From: Evansella cellulosilytica DSM 2522
GTDB lineage: Bacteria > Bacillota > Bacilli > Bacillales > Salisediminibacteriaceae
DNA: 64,000 nucleotides
Assembly (NCBI RefSeq): GCF_000177235.2
Contig: NC_014829.1
Span: 1,054,001 to 1,118,000, forward strand
Direction: 5' to 3'
A program made the translations under genes and the position numbers. This document shows positions 8,360-16,381 of the stretch, piece by piece (within the stretch, counting starts at the first letter, position 1; every line of letters starts with the position of its first letter). The notes beneath the pieces are model-generated. The model did no database searches. It saw only the letters and a list, made by a program, of their open reading frames with translations, and was not told the DNA's origin.

Positions 8360-8387
8360 CACAGACAGTAGCCTGTCTGTGTTTTTT
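8360..8387 (+). terminator. Second intrinsic terminator upstream of mph
   Basis: CACAGACAG 8360-8368 pairs perfectly with CTGTCTGTG 8373-8381 around TAGC and is followed by six T. The stretch 8107-8359 contains no supported gene. Either this ends another short transcript or it is a second attenuation point before mph. Confidence 0.85.
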
Positions 8388-8533
8388 ATTATATGAAAAC
8401 AAGAAAAAGAGAAGAGGCTGTACGATAAGTTAATAAAAGCTCTTGTAATGGCTACACTAGCTGCGAGCCTACTTCAATAACAGTCTACCTCAGTGGAAAA
8501 ACAATTTTAAAAAATCAGGAGATGAAGAGGAAC

Positions 8534-9430
8534 ATGAATACACTAAAACTTAAACAATTAGCTAAAAGTAACGGTCTAGATATTTTAGAAGATACGATAA
8601 AAATAAATGAATCAGGTGTTGACTTTCAAGTAGCACATGCAAAGGATCGGCACGGAGATAAATGGATACTAAGAATCCCACGTAGACCAGAATCTATGAG
8701 ACATGCATTACAAGAGAAAATATCACTAGAAATAATAAATAAATATGCCAGCTTTCAAGTTCCAGATTGGTCGATATTTGCTGAAAATCTCATTGCCTAT
8801 AAACAGTTAGAAGGAGTTCCGGCGGCTACTATTGATATTGAGACAGAGAGCTACGTTTGGAGTTTTGATGAAAATAATCTTCCTTCTGAATATTATTACT
8901 CATTAGGAAAAGTGCTAGCAAATTTACACGCATTGCCTCAGCAAGAGTTTAGTAAATGTGGTATTGAAATAATTAGTGCTGGTGAGTTAAGAGCTTCTAT
9001 GAAGCAGCGAATGGAACGTGTGAAAGAGCAATACGAAATAAATCCATCTTTATGGGAGCGCTGGCAAGCATGGCTAGCGGAAGAGAATCTTTGGCCAACC
9101 CACGTTGGGGTGAAGCACGGAGATTTACATCCAGGCCATACTCTTATTGATAAAAACAACCACGTGACAGGTTTGATAGATTGGACAGAAGTTGGAATAG
9201 GGGATGTATCAGTCGACTTCATGTCACATTACTTACTTTTTGGAAGAGAGGGGCTATCAAAGCTAATTGCTGCTTATGATAATTGCGGTGGGAAAACTTG
9301 GCCAAGAATGGAGGAGCACATTGTTGAGCTGTTATCAACTAGTGGCATCACAGTGGCTGAATATGCTAAGGCTTCACGTATAAAAGACATGCATGAGACA
9401 GCGGTTCACATGCTCGCAAATGAAAGCTAA
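8534..9430 (+). CDS. mph: Macrolide 2'-phosphotransferase
   Basis: A 298-residue aminoglycoside/macrolide phosphotransferase-fold enzyme. The Brenner-type catalytic loop is HGDLHPGH (195-202, catalytic Asp197) and the metal-binding motif is IDWTE (215-219). The N-terminal lobe (SGVDFQVAHAKD, then WILRIPRR) and length match chromosomal Mph enzymes of Bacillus. It would use a nucleoside triphosphate to phosphorylate the 2'-hydroxyl of macrolides in the cytoplasm, giving resistance. ATG 8534 is chosen because the protein then begins MNTLKLKQLA as family members do; ATG 8522 is also possible. Upstream lie a terminator and an RLR leader, suggesting inducible expression. Family is confident; the exact allele is not. 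Confidence 0.85.
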   Translation: MNTLKLKQLAKSNGLDILEDTIKINESGVDFQVAHAKDRHGDKWILRIPRRPESMRHALQEKISLEIINKYASFQVPDWSIFAENLIAYKQLEGVPAATIDIETESYVWSFDENNLPSEYYYSLGKVLANLHALPQQEFSKCGIEIISAGELRASMKQRMERVKEQYEINPSLWERWQAWLAEENLWPTHVGVKHGDLHPGHTLIDKNNHVTGLIDWTEVGIGDVSVDFMSHYLLFGREGLSKLIAAYDNCGGKTWPRMEEHIVELLSTSGITVAEYAKASRIKDMHETAVHMLANES

Positions 9431-9547
9431 TAAAGTCATATGTAGCCTTCATGTGTTGTAAAGTAGTTATATTGTAAAAGTGTGAGTCTGTGTTTTCCAT
9501 AAGCCAATAAGATTACTGGCAATGGCTACACTCGCACATCGTCGCAT

Positions 9548-9590
9548 AAGGGAACTCAACAGGTAAAAATCAAACCTGTTGAGTTCCCTT
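9548..9590. terminator. Perfect 15-bp hairpin, terminator-like
   Basis: GGGAACTCAACAGGT pairs with ACCTGTTGAGTTCCC around a 9-nt A-rich loop. A short T pair follows on the plus strand and CTTAT on the other. It belongs to the GACTCAA-AGGT hairpin group seen across the window. Confidence 0.7.
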
Positions 9591-9692
9591 ACTTCAGCAC
9601 ATCTAAAAAATTTATATATATGTAAGAAGGAAAATATTACCTTTATGTAGAATGACAAAGATATCTAAAATGGTATGGAAGGGGTATTTAAA

Positions 9693-10094
9693 ATGAACCT
9701 CATATTTATTAATAGTGTAAGAACAAATAACTTCAAGGATGAACTGATCATGAAGAAGATATCTGAATTGTGGCAAGAAGCATCAACTCAATTAAGCAGT
9801 CGTGAAGTAGTTATTTATGGCGTATATTATGATTATGAGAGTGATTATAAAGGTGATTATTCATTAAGTGTAGCTATCGAGAGTAGTAAGGCTGTAGAAA
9901 ATAATGTTCAAATTTCCGAAGACAGTCAGTATGAAGTTTTTAATGTAAATGTAGAAGATGATCAAGGAATAATAAATACTTGGAAAGAAATATGGAGTCG
10001 AGAAGAAGAGGGGACATTAAATAGAGCCTACTCATACGATTTCGAAAAATATTACCCTGATGGAAAAATAGAGATTCATATCGCGATTAAGTAG
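9693..10094 (+). CDS. GyrI-like/effector-binding domain protein
   Basis: A 133-residue stand-alone effector-binding (GyrI-like) domain. Family-like features are the central EVFNVNVEDDQGIINTWKEI helix region and the C-terminal pattern NRAYSYDFEKYYPDGKIEI. No DNA-binding domain is fused, unlike the AraC-type regulator at 62468. Such proteins bind small ligands or inhibit partners; the role here is unknown. ATG 9693 has GGAAGGGG about 8 nt upstream, and ATG 9675 precedes that site. Confidence 0.75.
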   Translation: MNLIFINSVRTNNFKDELIMKKISELWQEASTQLSSREVVIYGVYYDYESDYKGDYSLSVAIESSKAVENNVQISEDSQYEVFNVNVEDDQGIINTWKEIWSREEEGTLNRAYSYDFEKYYPDGKIEIHIAIK

Positions 10095-10155
10095 TTGATG
10101 TAATTTCAACTTTAGAACATACCGTGATTATGTAATAGATAACAGGAGGTAGAAT

Positions 10156-10890
10156 ATGAGAGTACTAGTTTTTGGAGCAAGCGGCGCTACAGGTAGGCAA
10201 GTCGTTAAACAATTAATCAAAAATCAAATAAATACTAGGGCTCTCATTAGGAACACTGCAATTCTGCCCAAAGACATCGAAGAAAATCCTTTAGTAGAAG
10301 TTGTAAAAGGGAATATTAATGAACTAGATGATGATGAGATGCAAAACATTTTAAGTGGATGCAATGTCGTGATCTCGTGTCTCGGTCATAATATCACACC
10401 AAAAGGAATGTTTGGCAAACCTCGTTATTTAGTGTTTGATGCGATAAAAAAAGTTTGTAACATAGTTCAAAATAAGTGTAACGAAAATATAAAGCTTATA
10501 CTTATGGGGACAACAGGTTATACGAATTCTCTTTTAGGTGAAGTGAATTCTTTCGGAGAAAAAGTGATTTTTACTTTACTAAAGCTGATGCTTCCGCCTC
10601 ATAGAGATAATATGAAAGCTGCCAATTATCTTATTTATGAAATTGGTAAAAGGGACGATAGAATAGAATGGTCTATAGTAAGACCTGATACATTAATCAA
10701 TCATGATGAACAAACACCATATGAAGTTTTTGATTCGCCTATTAGGAGTCCGCTATTCAATGCAGGTAAAACAAGTAGAATTAATGTAAGTGCTTTTATG
10801 ATTGAACTAGCGTTAGATGATAAAACATGGGACAAATGGCTATTTAAGACGCCAGTTATTTATAACAAAACAAAGAAAAGCGATGCATGA
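10156..10890 (+). CDS. NAD(P)-binding atypical SDR/NmrA-like oxidoreductase
   Basis: A 244-residue protein starting VLVFGASGATGRQVVKQL, the GxxGxxG dinucleotide-binding motif of atypical SDRs. It continues with VVISCLGHN and a C-terminal VRPD segment typical of NAD(P)H-binding flavin-reductase-like proteins. The classical Tyr-x-x-x-Lys pair is not evident, as in this subgroup. Substrate unknown; cytoplasmic. ATG 10156 follows AGGAGGT. It stands alone, with a terminator at 11041 roughly 150 bp downstream. Confidence 0.8.
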   Translation: MRVLVFGASGATGRQVVKQLIKNQINTRALIRNTAILPKDIEENPLVEVVKGNINELDDDEMQNILSGCNVVISCLGHNITPKGMFGKPRYLVFDAIKKVCNIVQNKCNENIKLILMGTTGYTNSLLGEVNSFGEKVIFTLLKLMLPPHRDNMKAANYLIYEIGKRDDRIEWSIVRPDTLINHDEQTPYEVFDSPIRSPLFNAGKTSRINVSAFMIELALDDKTWDKWLFKTPVIYNKTKKSDA

Positions 10891-11040
10891 ATAATTGGAG
10901 ATGAAATTTCTAGAAAACCAATAAACATTTGTGAAAATATGGAAACCTAGTCTATTACATGCGGTGGCGAGCATTTGATGAAGAGGGAATACAGAAAGGT
11001 AGATAGTTTTCAAATTTACAATAAAAAAGGTATCAAAGAT

Positions 11041-11073
11041 AAACAAGGATTTACTACCTTGTTTTATTTTTTT
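11041..11073 (+). terminator. Intrinsic terminator before the second sigma operon
   Basis: AAACAAGG at 11041-11048 pairs with CCTTGTTT at 11057-11064 and is followed by a T-rich run. Confidence 0.8.
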
Positions 11074-11149
11074 GATTTTAAATAAATAAAGCCAAATGCT
11101 ACTTTCATTTGTCTAATAGAAGAGAGACAAAAAGAAAGGGGGAGTTACA

Positions 11150-11671
11150 ATTAATCGATTAGTTACTAAAGCACAAAAAGGAGACGATAAAGCTTTCTTA
11201 AAACTCTTTCAAAAATACGAACAAGACATTTATAGAATGGCTTACGTATATGTAAAGAACAAAGACGATGCACTAGATGTCGTGCAAGAAGTTGCTTATC
11301 GTTCCTTCACAAAAATAGAAACATTAAAAAATCCTCAGTATTTTAAGACTTGGTTAATGAAAATTACGATTAATTGTTCTGTCAGTTGCATTAGAAAAAA
11401 CAAGAAAGTGGTTCACTTAAAACGAGAGTATGAGGAGTTTATCCCTTCAGAGAGTGAGGATATTTCACTATCAATCTCTCTGAAACAATTATTGGATTAT
11501 TTGAACGAAGAAGAAAAAAGCATCATCATTTTAAGGTTTTATAAGGAATATACACTTAAGGAAATTGGAGAGGTACTAAACATACCACTAGGCACTGTTA
11601 AAACGTTATTATATCGTTCATTAGAAAAACTCCGAAAAAAAGCTAGCGGGGGTGGTATTTGTGGGAAATAA
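11150..11671 (+). CDS. ECF-type RNA polymerase sigma factor, apparent ATT start
   Basis: A 173-residue sigma factor. Region 2 (LVTKAQKGDDKAFLKLFQKY, then IYRMAYVYVKNKDDALDVVQE) and region 4 (YKEYTLKEIGEVLNIPLGTV) are clear. Region 2 begins well before the first ATG (11237). The frame is open only back to a stop at 11117-11119 and contains no ATG, GTG or TTG before 11237. The ATT at 11150-11152 lies 5 nt after GGGGGAG. Initiation at ATT is therefore inferred, as known for infC. The gene overlaps the following DUF4179 membrane protein by 11 nt, forming a sigma/regulator pair. Confidence 0.85.
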   Translation: MNRLVTKAQKGDDKAFLKLFQKYEQDIYRMAYVYVKNKDDALDVVQEVAYRSFTKIETLKNPQYFKTWLMKITINCSVSCIRKNKKVVHLKREYEEFIPSESEDISLSISLKQLLDYLNEEEKSIIILRFYKEYTLKEIGEVLNIPLGTVKTLLYRSLEKLRKKASGGGICGK

Positions 11672-12980
11672 TATAAAGAACGAAATAGAAAAAATTGTGA
11701 TTCCAAAAGAACTACATGAAAGGTCAAAGTTAGGTGTATTAAAGGCAAAATCAGAAAAGCCAAAACGACGAAAATTAAAAAAAGTAGTACTCTCAGTAGG
11801 AGTATCGACAGCCATTTTGTTTTCAACTGGAGTAGTAGCTGCATTTATACCAAGCTTTAATAATCTAATCTTTCATGTTAGTCCAGACGTGGCATTAATG
11901 TTACAGCCAGTAGAAGAAAGTAGTGAAAGTAATGGGATTAGAGCAGAAGTAGTTGGTGCAATGAGCGATAATGAAATGGCTGTTATATATATAACACTGC
12001 AAGATGTAACAGGTGATAGAATTGATGAAACGTTAGATCTTTATGACTACTCTATGACGGGTGCTCGTATGTTCACCCATGAAATAATAAGTTTTGATGA
12101 AGTAACAAACTCAGCAATACTTAGAATTGTTGCAGGCGGTAAGGAACTTAATGATAATAAAGTTAACTTACGTATAAGTTCTTTTTTAAGTGATAAAGAA
12201 ACGTATGAAGTGTCAGTAAATGCTAACCTATCAGAATTTACTAGAAAATATCCTGATACGATCCCTCTAGATATGAACAACATTCCAGGAGGTGGTGGTA
12301 CCCTATTTTACCAACTTCGTAAAGAAGAAACAGTTCAGGTCTTAAAACCAAATCAAAACACAATTAGTCTGCCTGAAATTGATTTTATGCATATCTCTAA
12401 TATTGGTATGATTGATGATCGTCTCCATATACAAGTAAACTGGACAGAAAACGGAATGGATGACCATGGATATTTCTACTTTACTGATAATAATGGCAAA
12501 GAGGTACGTCCTTCCAATATATATTTTGGAACTGATGATAATGGTCAAACCAATTATGGTAGAGATTTCACAGAATATATATTTAGGACCAACAACATTG
12601 ATCTAGAGAACGACCACTTAATAGGACATTTTGTTTCTAGCGAAAAGTATACTACAGGTAATTGGAGCACTACATTTAGAATGAAAACAACAGGAGAAGA
12701 AAAAAGAATCAATTACTTGGAAGATTTTCACACTTGGACATCTGATTCTTTGTCTGTTTCTCCATTAGGAATCACAATATATGGCAATGGTTATTTGAAT
12801 GAATTAAATAACATTAAAGTAGCTGTTACAATGACTGACGGTAGTACTTTACCATTTGACTTAGTCAGAAGCTTTAGCGAGGATAACAAGGTTACAGTGA
12901 AGTTTTTAACGGATAGGTTATTAGACATCTCTAACATTTCCTCTGTAAATGTTGATGGAAAAAGTATATTTTTCGAATAA
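11661..12980 (+). CDS. DUF4179-like membrane protein, probable anti-sigma factor
   Basis: A 439-residue protein with a basic cytoplasmic N-terminus (about 1-35, rich in Lys), one membrane helix (about 36-58, VVLSVGVSTAILFSTGVVAAFI) and a long outside domain with beta-rich repeats. DUF4179 proteins are co-encoded with ECF sigmas in Bacilli and act as regulators. GTG 11661 follows GGGGGTGG at good spacing and overlaps the sigma gene end by 11 nt, so translation is coupled. The outer domain is the likely sensor; its signal is unknown. Confidence 0.7.
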   Translation: MGNNIKNEIEKIVIPKELHERSKLGVLKAKSEKPKRRKLKKVVLSVGVSTAILFSTGVVAAFIPSFNNLIFHVSPDVALMLQPVEESSESNGIRAEVVGAMSDNEMAVIYITLQDVTGDRIDETLDLYDYSMTGARMFTHEIISFDEVTNSAILRIVAGGKELNDNKVNLRISSFLSDKETYEVSVNANLSEFTRKYPDTIPLDMNNIPGGGGTLFYQLRKEETVQVLKPNQNTISLPEIDFMHISNIGMIDDRLHIQVNWTENGMDDHGYFYFTDNNGKEVRPSNIYFGTDDNGQTNYGRDFTEYIFRTNNIDLENDHLIGHFVSSEKYTTGNWSTTFRMKTTGEEKRINYLEDFHTWTSDSLSVSPLGITIYGNGYLNELNNIKVAVTMTDGSTLPFDLVRSFSEDNKVTVKFLTDRLLDISNISSVNVDGKSIFFE

Positions 12981-13035
12981 GTCTTTTTAAGCTGTCGTAA
13001 AACCAAGTTAAATAAACTATTAAGTCTACCTTTAA

Positions 13036-13100
13036 GCCATGGACAGTGCTGCCGAAATCACTTGAAAGCCCACTATATGTCTGTGTCTTGTAGTGGGCAC
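13036..13100. repeat. Partial copy of the two-hairpin repeat (second hairpin)
   Basis: GCCCACTA 13068-13075 pairs with TAGTGGGC 13091-13098. The upstream ACAGTGCTGCCGAAATCA segment resembles the linker of copies A and B. The first hairpin is missing. Confidence 0.5.
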
Positions 13101-13200
13101 TCCAAAATATTGTTGTTAAACAAATAGTTTTTTCCGAGAGAGTGTCGATATTTTAGTACTAAAATATATACTCCTATATGAGTATAAAGAGGGATGATAC

Positions 13201-13302
13201 AACCCTGATAATATTACAGCTAAAGTAGCTTACAAAAAAGCTCGATTTGAAGAGGGTTTAGTGTCTTCATGGGGAGAACAATTAGCGCAGTTTACATTAT
13301 AA
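13201..13302 (+). pseudogene. C-terminal fragment of a GNAT acetyltransferase
   Basis: The frame reads NPDNITAKVAYKKARFEEGL, then a short tail to TAA, the usual GNAT ending (Asn-x-x-A-x-x-x-Y-x-K-x-x-F). A stop lies in frame at 13195-13197 and no upstream part of the gene is visible. It is a decayed remnant between the DUF4179 gene and the kinase-like gene. Confidence 0.55.
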
Positions 13303-13406
13303 CGTTTTCCTTACCATTTAGTTGGAAAAAAGTGTTAAACTAATTGTAGAGGGAAATAAGGATTTGCAGTTAAACTAGTACCCCTATTGAAAAAGTGAGG
13401 ATTTAT

Positions 13407-13937
13407 ATGGAAACAAACTTACCTAATAAAATACATATTATAGGATCAATCGGTAGTGGGAAAACCACCTTAGCTAAGGAACTTTCCGCCCAACTTAATA
13501 CTCCTTTTTATGAATTAGATAATGTCGTTTGGAAGCGACGTAATAATGGAGATGTAAGACGAACTGAACAGGAGCGAGACGATTATTTAAGATCGATAGT
13601 CACCAATGAAAAATGGATTGTTGAAGGCGTTCACCACAAATGGGTATCACCTTCTTTTCATCATGCTGACCTCATTATCTTTTTAAACACAAATATCACA
13701 AAAAGAAAAATGAGAATAATGACAAGGTTTATCAAGCAAAAGATTGGGGTCGAAAAATCAAATTATAAACCGTCATTAAAAATTTTAAAAGATTTATATC
13801 ATTATAATACTGTTTTTGAAAATGAAAGTAAGTCAGAGATTTTGAATTTGTTAACCCCATATAATGACAAGCTAAAAATGATAAGAAACTCTTCTGAGGT
13901 TGTCGAATATTTCAAGAAGCTAACTGAGAAACATTAA
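13407..13937 (+). CDS. P-loop NTPase/adenylate kinase-like (FlaR-type) protein
   Basis: A 176-residue P-loop protein. Walker A is GSIGSGKTT near residues 14-22, followed by the ELDNVVWKRR motif found in topology-modulation (FlaR-like) and shikimate/adenylate-kinase-like proteins. WIVEGVHHKW and DLIIFL give the Walker B region. It probably phosphorylates a small molecule or nucleotide; the substrate is unknown. ATG 13407 is preferred to GTG 13395 because TGAGG lies 6 nt upstream. Confidence 0.75.
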   Translation: METNLPNKIHIIGSIGSGKTTLAKELSAQLNTPFYELDNVVWKRRNNGDVRRTEQERDDYLRSIVTNEKWIVEGVHHKWVSPSFHHADLIIFLNTNITKRKMRIMTRFIKQKIGVEKSNYKPSLKILKDLYHYNTVFENESKSEILNLLTPYNDKLKMIRNSSEVVEYFKKLTEKH

Positions 13938-14016
13938 AGTGACTTCCCCACCTATGGAAAATGAAGCTCCAATAATTCTCCTGGCATGATCGAAAATTTT
14001 AAATGAGGTGATATTT

Positions 14017-14445
14017 TTGTACGGACTTGAAACAAACGAATGGCTGAAGTTATTGGTTTTATTAACTTTTTTATTATTAGTGCTAGTTTCCTTTAATGTG
14101 CTAATGAGAAAATTACTAAAAGTTGAGAAAAAGAAGTTTTTTTCATATAACCACGTGAATGAAAAACATGCAAAAATAGATTGGACAATTAGGATTACTT
14201 TTATTGCCGTCCTCGTTCTCGGTTATATCATTAATATGTCTAGAGATCCATCGGATTGGTTATGGTATTTAGAGCCGTGGTATTTAGCTTTTGTGTTCAT
14301 TATTGGGAGCGAGGGAGCTAGAGCTATGCTAGAGTGGAAATATGCAGAAAACCGAAATGCATATAAGCTCACACTAAGTCAGTTATTATTCATTGTCATT
14401 TTATTAGTAACCATATTTACGACTAATTTTTTCGGGATAATATAA
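14017..14445 (+). CDS. DUF4181 family membrane protein
   Basis: A 142-residue protein with four hydrophobic helices, FFSYNHVNEKHAKIDW after the first, and RAMLEWKYA before the last, all features of DUF4181. It is a paralogue of the gene at 5769. The TTG at 14017 has GAGGTGAT at correct spacing; the upstream GTG overlaps that site. Integral membrane, function unknown. Its stop is immediately followed by repeat copy B, whose first hairpin is a natural terminator. Confidence 0.75.
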   Translation: MYGLETNEWLKLLVLLTFLLLVLVSFNVLMRKLLKVEKKKFFSYNHVNEKHAKIDWTIRITFIAVLVLGYIINMSRDPSDWLWYLEPWYLAFVFIIGSEGARAMLEWKYAENRNAYKLTLSQLLFIVILLVTIFTTNFFGII

Positions 14446-14572
14446 AACTCAAAAGGTTGATTTTTACCTTTTGAGTCAACCTCTAAGCAATATGCGCAGC
14501 CGCACCAATCTTTTAAAGCCCACTATAAATGCTTATAGTGGGCGCGCGGCAAGTGGAACGATTGCCAGAAAC
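14446..14572. repeat. Dispersed two-hairpin repeat, copy B
   Basis: ACTCAAAAGGT pairs with ACCTTTTGAGT (14447-14476). The linker TCTAAGCAATATGCGCAGC follows, then GCCCACTATAA and TTATAGTGGGC, then GCGCGGCAAGTG and a GATTGCCAGAAA end. It is nearly collinear with copy A, about 10.4 kb away. Confidence 0.8.
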
Positions 14573-14602
14573 TTTAATAGCTTTTATTTGTCGTAATGCG
14601 TA

Positions 14603-15475
14603 TTAGCCGATTTTCTTTTTCACTGAATCTACAATTGAGCGCTTGAGAGATTTGTCATTAATAGTCTCCCTGAGCCATGCTTTTGGAGATACTCCCTTTT
14701 CTTCCTTCACCCTTTTGAAAAGCTTGCTTAATATAAGTCTCAACGTTTTCGTATAGTAGATGTGATCAATTCGCTTAGCTGTATTTAATAGCTGTTCTAG
14801 CAACTCTTGTTCATGTAGCGAAATATTCTTTACTGCTTCGTTTAAAAACTGTCGGGCAATTTCAAGTTCATTATGTGATAAATAGTAATTAGTCACATCA
14901 TCTAATAGCTGGGGATATTGGTTTATATGCATACCTAGTATTGGAATATGTGAATCGTATCGGTGATTGGTTAGAAATTGAAAGGATTTTGACGCATTAG
15001 CTTTTTCTAATGCTTGATCTAAGGCAGAAAGAATTAAAGATTGTTCTGATTTTCCTTCTGTTTTTTGGAGTGTTAATAGTCTTGAAGGCCATAAATGCTT
15101 GATATCCTCTAAATGTTCGTCAACGAGGTGCTTGATAATATTTTCATTTTTCATTTTTGCCTCTTCTATAGGCTTTAATGCATCCTTTAAATCCTCTTGT
15201 GTTACTCTATGTTGCTTTTTTCGATCGGATATTTTTTTGTATTCTTCAAGAACGCGGGCAGATTCCTTTGTCGTCTTATTCGTTAAGTAAAAAGAATCCA
15301 AGAAATGTCCATCGTCATGAAGTACAGCAAAAATAACAGGAGAGTCTTGATCGAAAAGTAAAACATTCGTTTTTTTCTTTCCAATATGCTCCTCATATTT
15401 CACGACATAATATCGTTTGTTCGTACTGTCCAAGTACACTTTTTTTCCTAAAAAACTAGGAGGTAATAAACTCAT
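14603..15475 (-). CDS. Conserved-looking hypothetical protein, function unknown
   Basis: A 290-residue soluble protein, rich in Lys, Glu and Leu and largely helical. An N-terminal beta-rich part (about 1-65, with KVYLDSTNKRYYVVKYEEH) precedes a long helical region that may contain coiled-coil segments (about 75-110 and 200-235). No signal peptide, membrane segment or known motif is visible. ATG at 15475 has GGTGAG upstream. It is the first leftward gene before the conserved yfh block, and its 3' end faces repeat copy B. Confidence 0.65.
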   Translation of the reverse strand: MSLLPPSFLGKKVYLDSTNKRYYVVKYEEHIGKKKTNVLLFDQDSPVIFAVLHDDGHFLDSFYLTNKTTKESARVLEEYKKISDRKKQHRVTQEDLKDALKPIEEAKMKNENIIKHLVDEHLEDIKHLWPSRLLTLQKTEGKSEQSLILSALDQALEKANASKSFQFLTNHRYDSHIPILGMHINQYPQLLDDVTNYYLSHNELEIARQFLNEAVKNISLHEQELLEQLLNTAKRIDHIYYTKTLRLILSKLFKRVKEEKGVSPKAWLRETINDKSLKRSIVDSVKKKIG

Positions 15476-15602
15476 TGGCGCTCACCAAGCCTTTCACTTA
15501 ATATATTTTGACCCAAACTACGACGGAATGTGAAGTGTAATAGATGAAAAGAAAGTATTGGAAACTTAAGGTGGATATATTGTTGAAAGTCTAAAGAGGT
15601 AT

Positions 15603-15836
15603 TTATGAATCATGACGGATAACATAATAGACGATTAAACCTACAACTGGAAAGAACAATGTTCCAAGTAAAACAATTAAACTATACTCTTTGCTGTTTC
15701 CACGTCGAAGAGAGTCTCTATACGCCCATATGCTTGTAAGGATGTTTAACAAAAACAAAATGATGATGAAAGTCATGAAGATGAAGAAGACGCCGAAAAA
15801 TTCGATCACTTTAAAGTAATCCCCCTTATATATCAT
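15603..15836 (-). CDS. Small membrane protein with PLDc_N-like domain
   Basis: A 77-residue protein with two membrane helices (about 10-34 and 52-72) joined by SIWAYRDSLRRGNSKEYS, the cytoplasmic signature seen in phospholipase-D nuclease N-terminal (PLDc_N) proteins. Function unknown. An AGAGGA site precedes ATG 15836. Confidence 0.65.
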   Translation of the reverse strand: MIYKGDYFKVIEFFGVFFIFMTFIIILFLLNILTSIWAYRDSLRRGNSKEYSLIVLLGTLFFPVVGLIVYYVIRHDS

Positions 15837-15967
15837 TTGTCCTCTACCTTCATGATACCTATCTTTTCATCATTTGCCCACCTTTATATTAAAAATTTTT
15901 TGAAATTTAATAAAATAAAAATACGAAATCCTTTAATAAAGGGGCTAAAGGATTCCGTAAGTATGTA

Positions 15968-16126
15968 CTAAACATCTCTTTGTTGTGCACGGTGGTCAGC
16001 AGCATCCTCACGTTCTTGTGCTTCTTTATCATCAGCGTCTGCTAACTCTTCAGAAAACTCTACATACTCATTATCATTTACCTTATCTGTATCAATAATA
16101 TCTTTGTCACGTTTTTTTGCATCCAT
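15968..16126 (-). CDS. yfhD: YfhD family protein
   Basis: A 52-residue acidic protein with VEFSEELADADDKEAQERED and AADHRAQQR, the YfhD family pattern. Function unknown. ATG 16126 is preferred to 16135 because AAAGGA lies at proper spacing only for it. It sits next to yfhE and yfhF on the same strand, the B. subtilis arrangement that confirms its identity. Confidence 0.85.
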   Translation of the reverse strand: MDAKKRDKDIIDTDKVNDNEYVEFSEELADADDKEAQEREDAADHRAQQRDV

Positions 16127-16169
16127 TACGTTCATCCTTTCGTGTTGATTTCTATGGTGAATGTCGTTG

Positions 16170-16295
16170 CTATGCGTTTCCTTTTGAACGTTGGAACGCG
16201 CGATCTGCAGCTTTAAAATCTGACTGATATAAAACCTCTTGTGTACTGCTTAAAGATTTTCTACCTTCTCTCGTTTTTTTCTTTTTGTTTTCCAA
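16170..16295 (-). CDS. yfhE: YfhE family protein
   Basis: A 41-residue basic protein beginning MENKKKKTREGRKSLSSTQE and continuing VLYQSDFKAADRA, the YfhE signature. The TTG start at 16295 has GAGGTGAT at 6-7 nt. Function unknown. It lies between yfhF and yfhD. Confidence 0.85.
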   Translation of the reverse strand: MENKKKKTREGRKSLSSTQEVLYQSDFKAADRAFQRSKGNA

Positions 16296-16381
16296 AAAAG
16301 ATCACCTCAACTTGTCAAATTTAGTCGTTTATAGCGTAACCTAACAAGTGGACGCATATGCAAAAAATAGCAATTTTTTTC

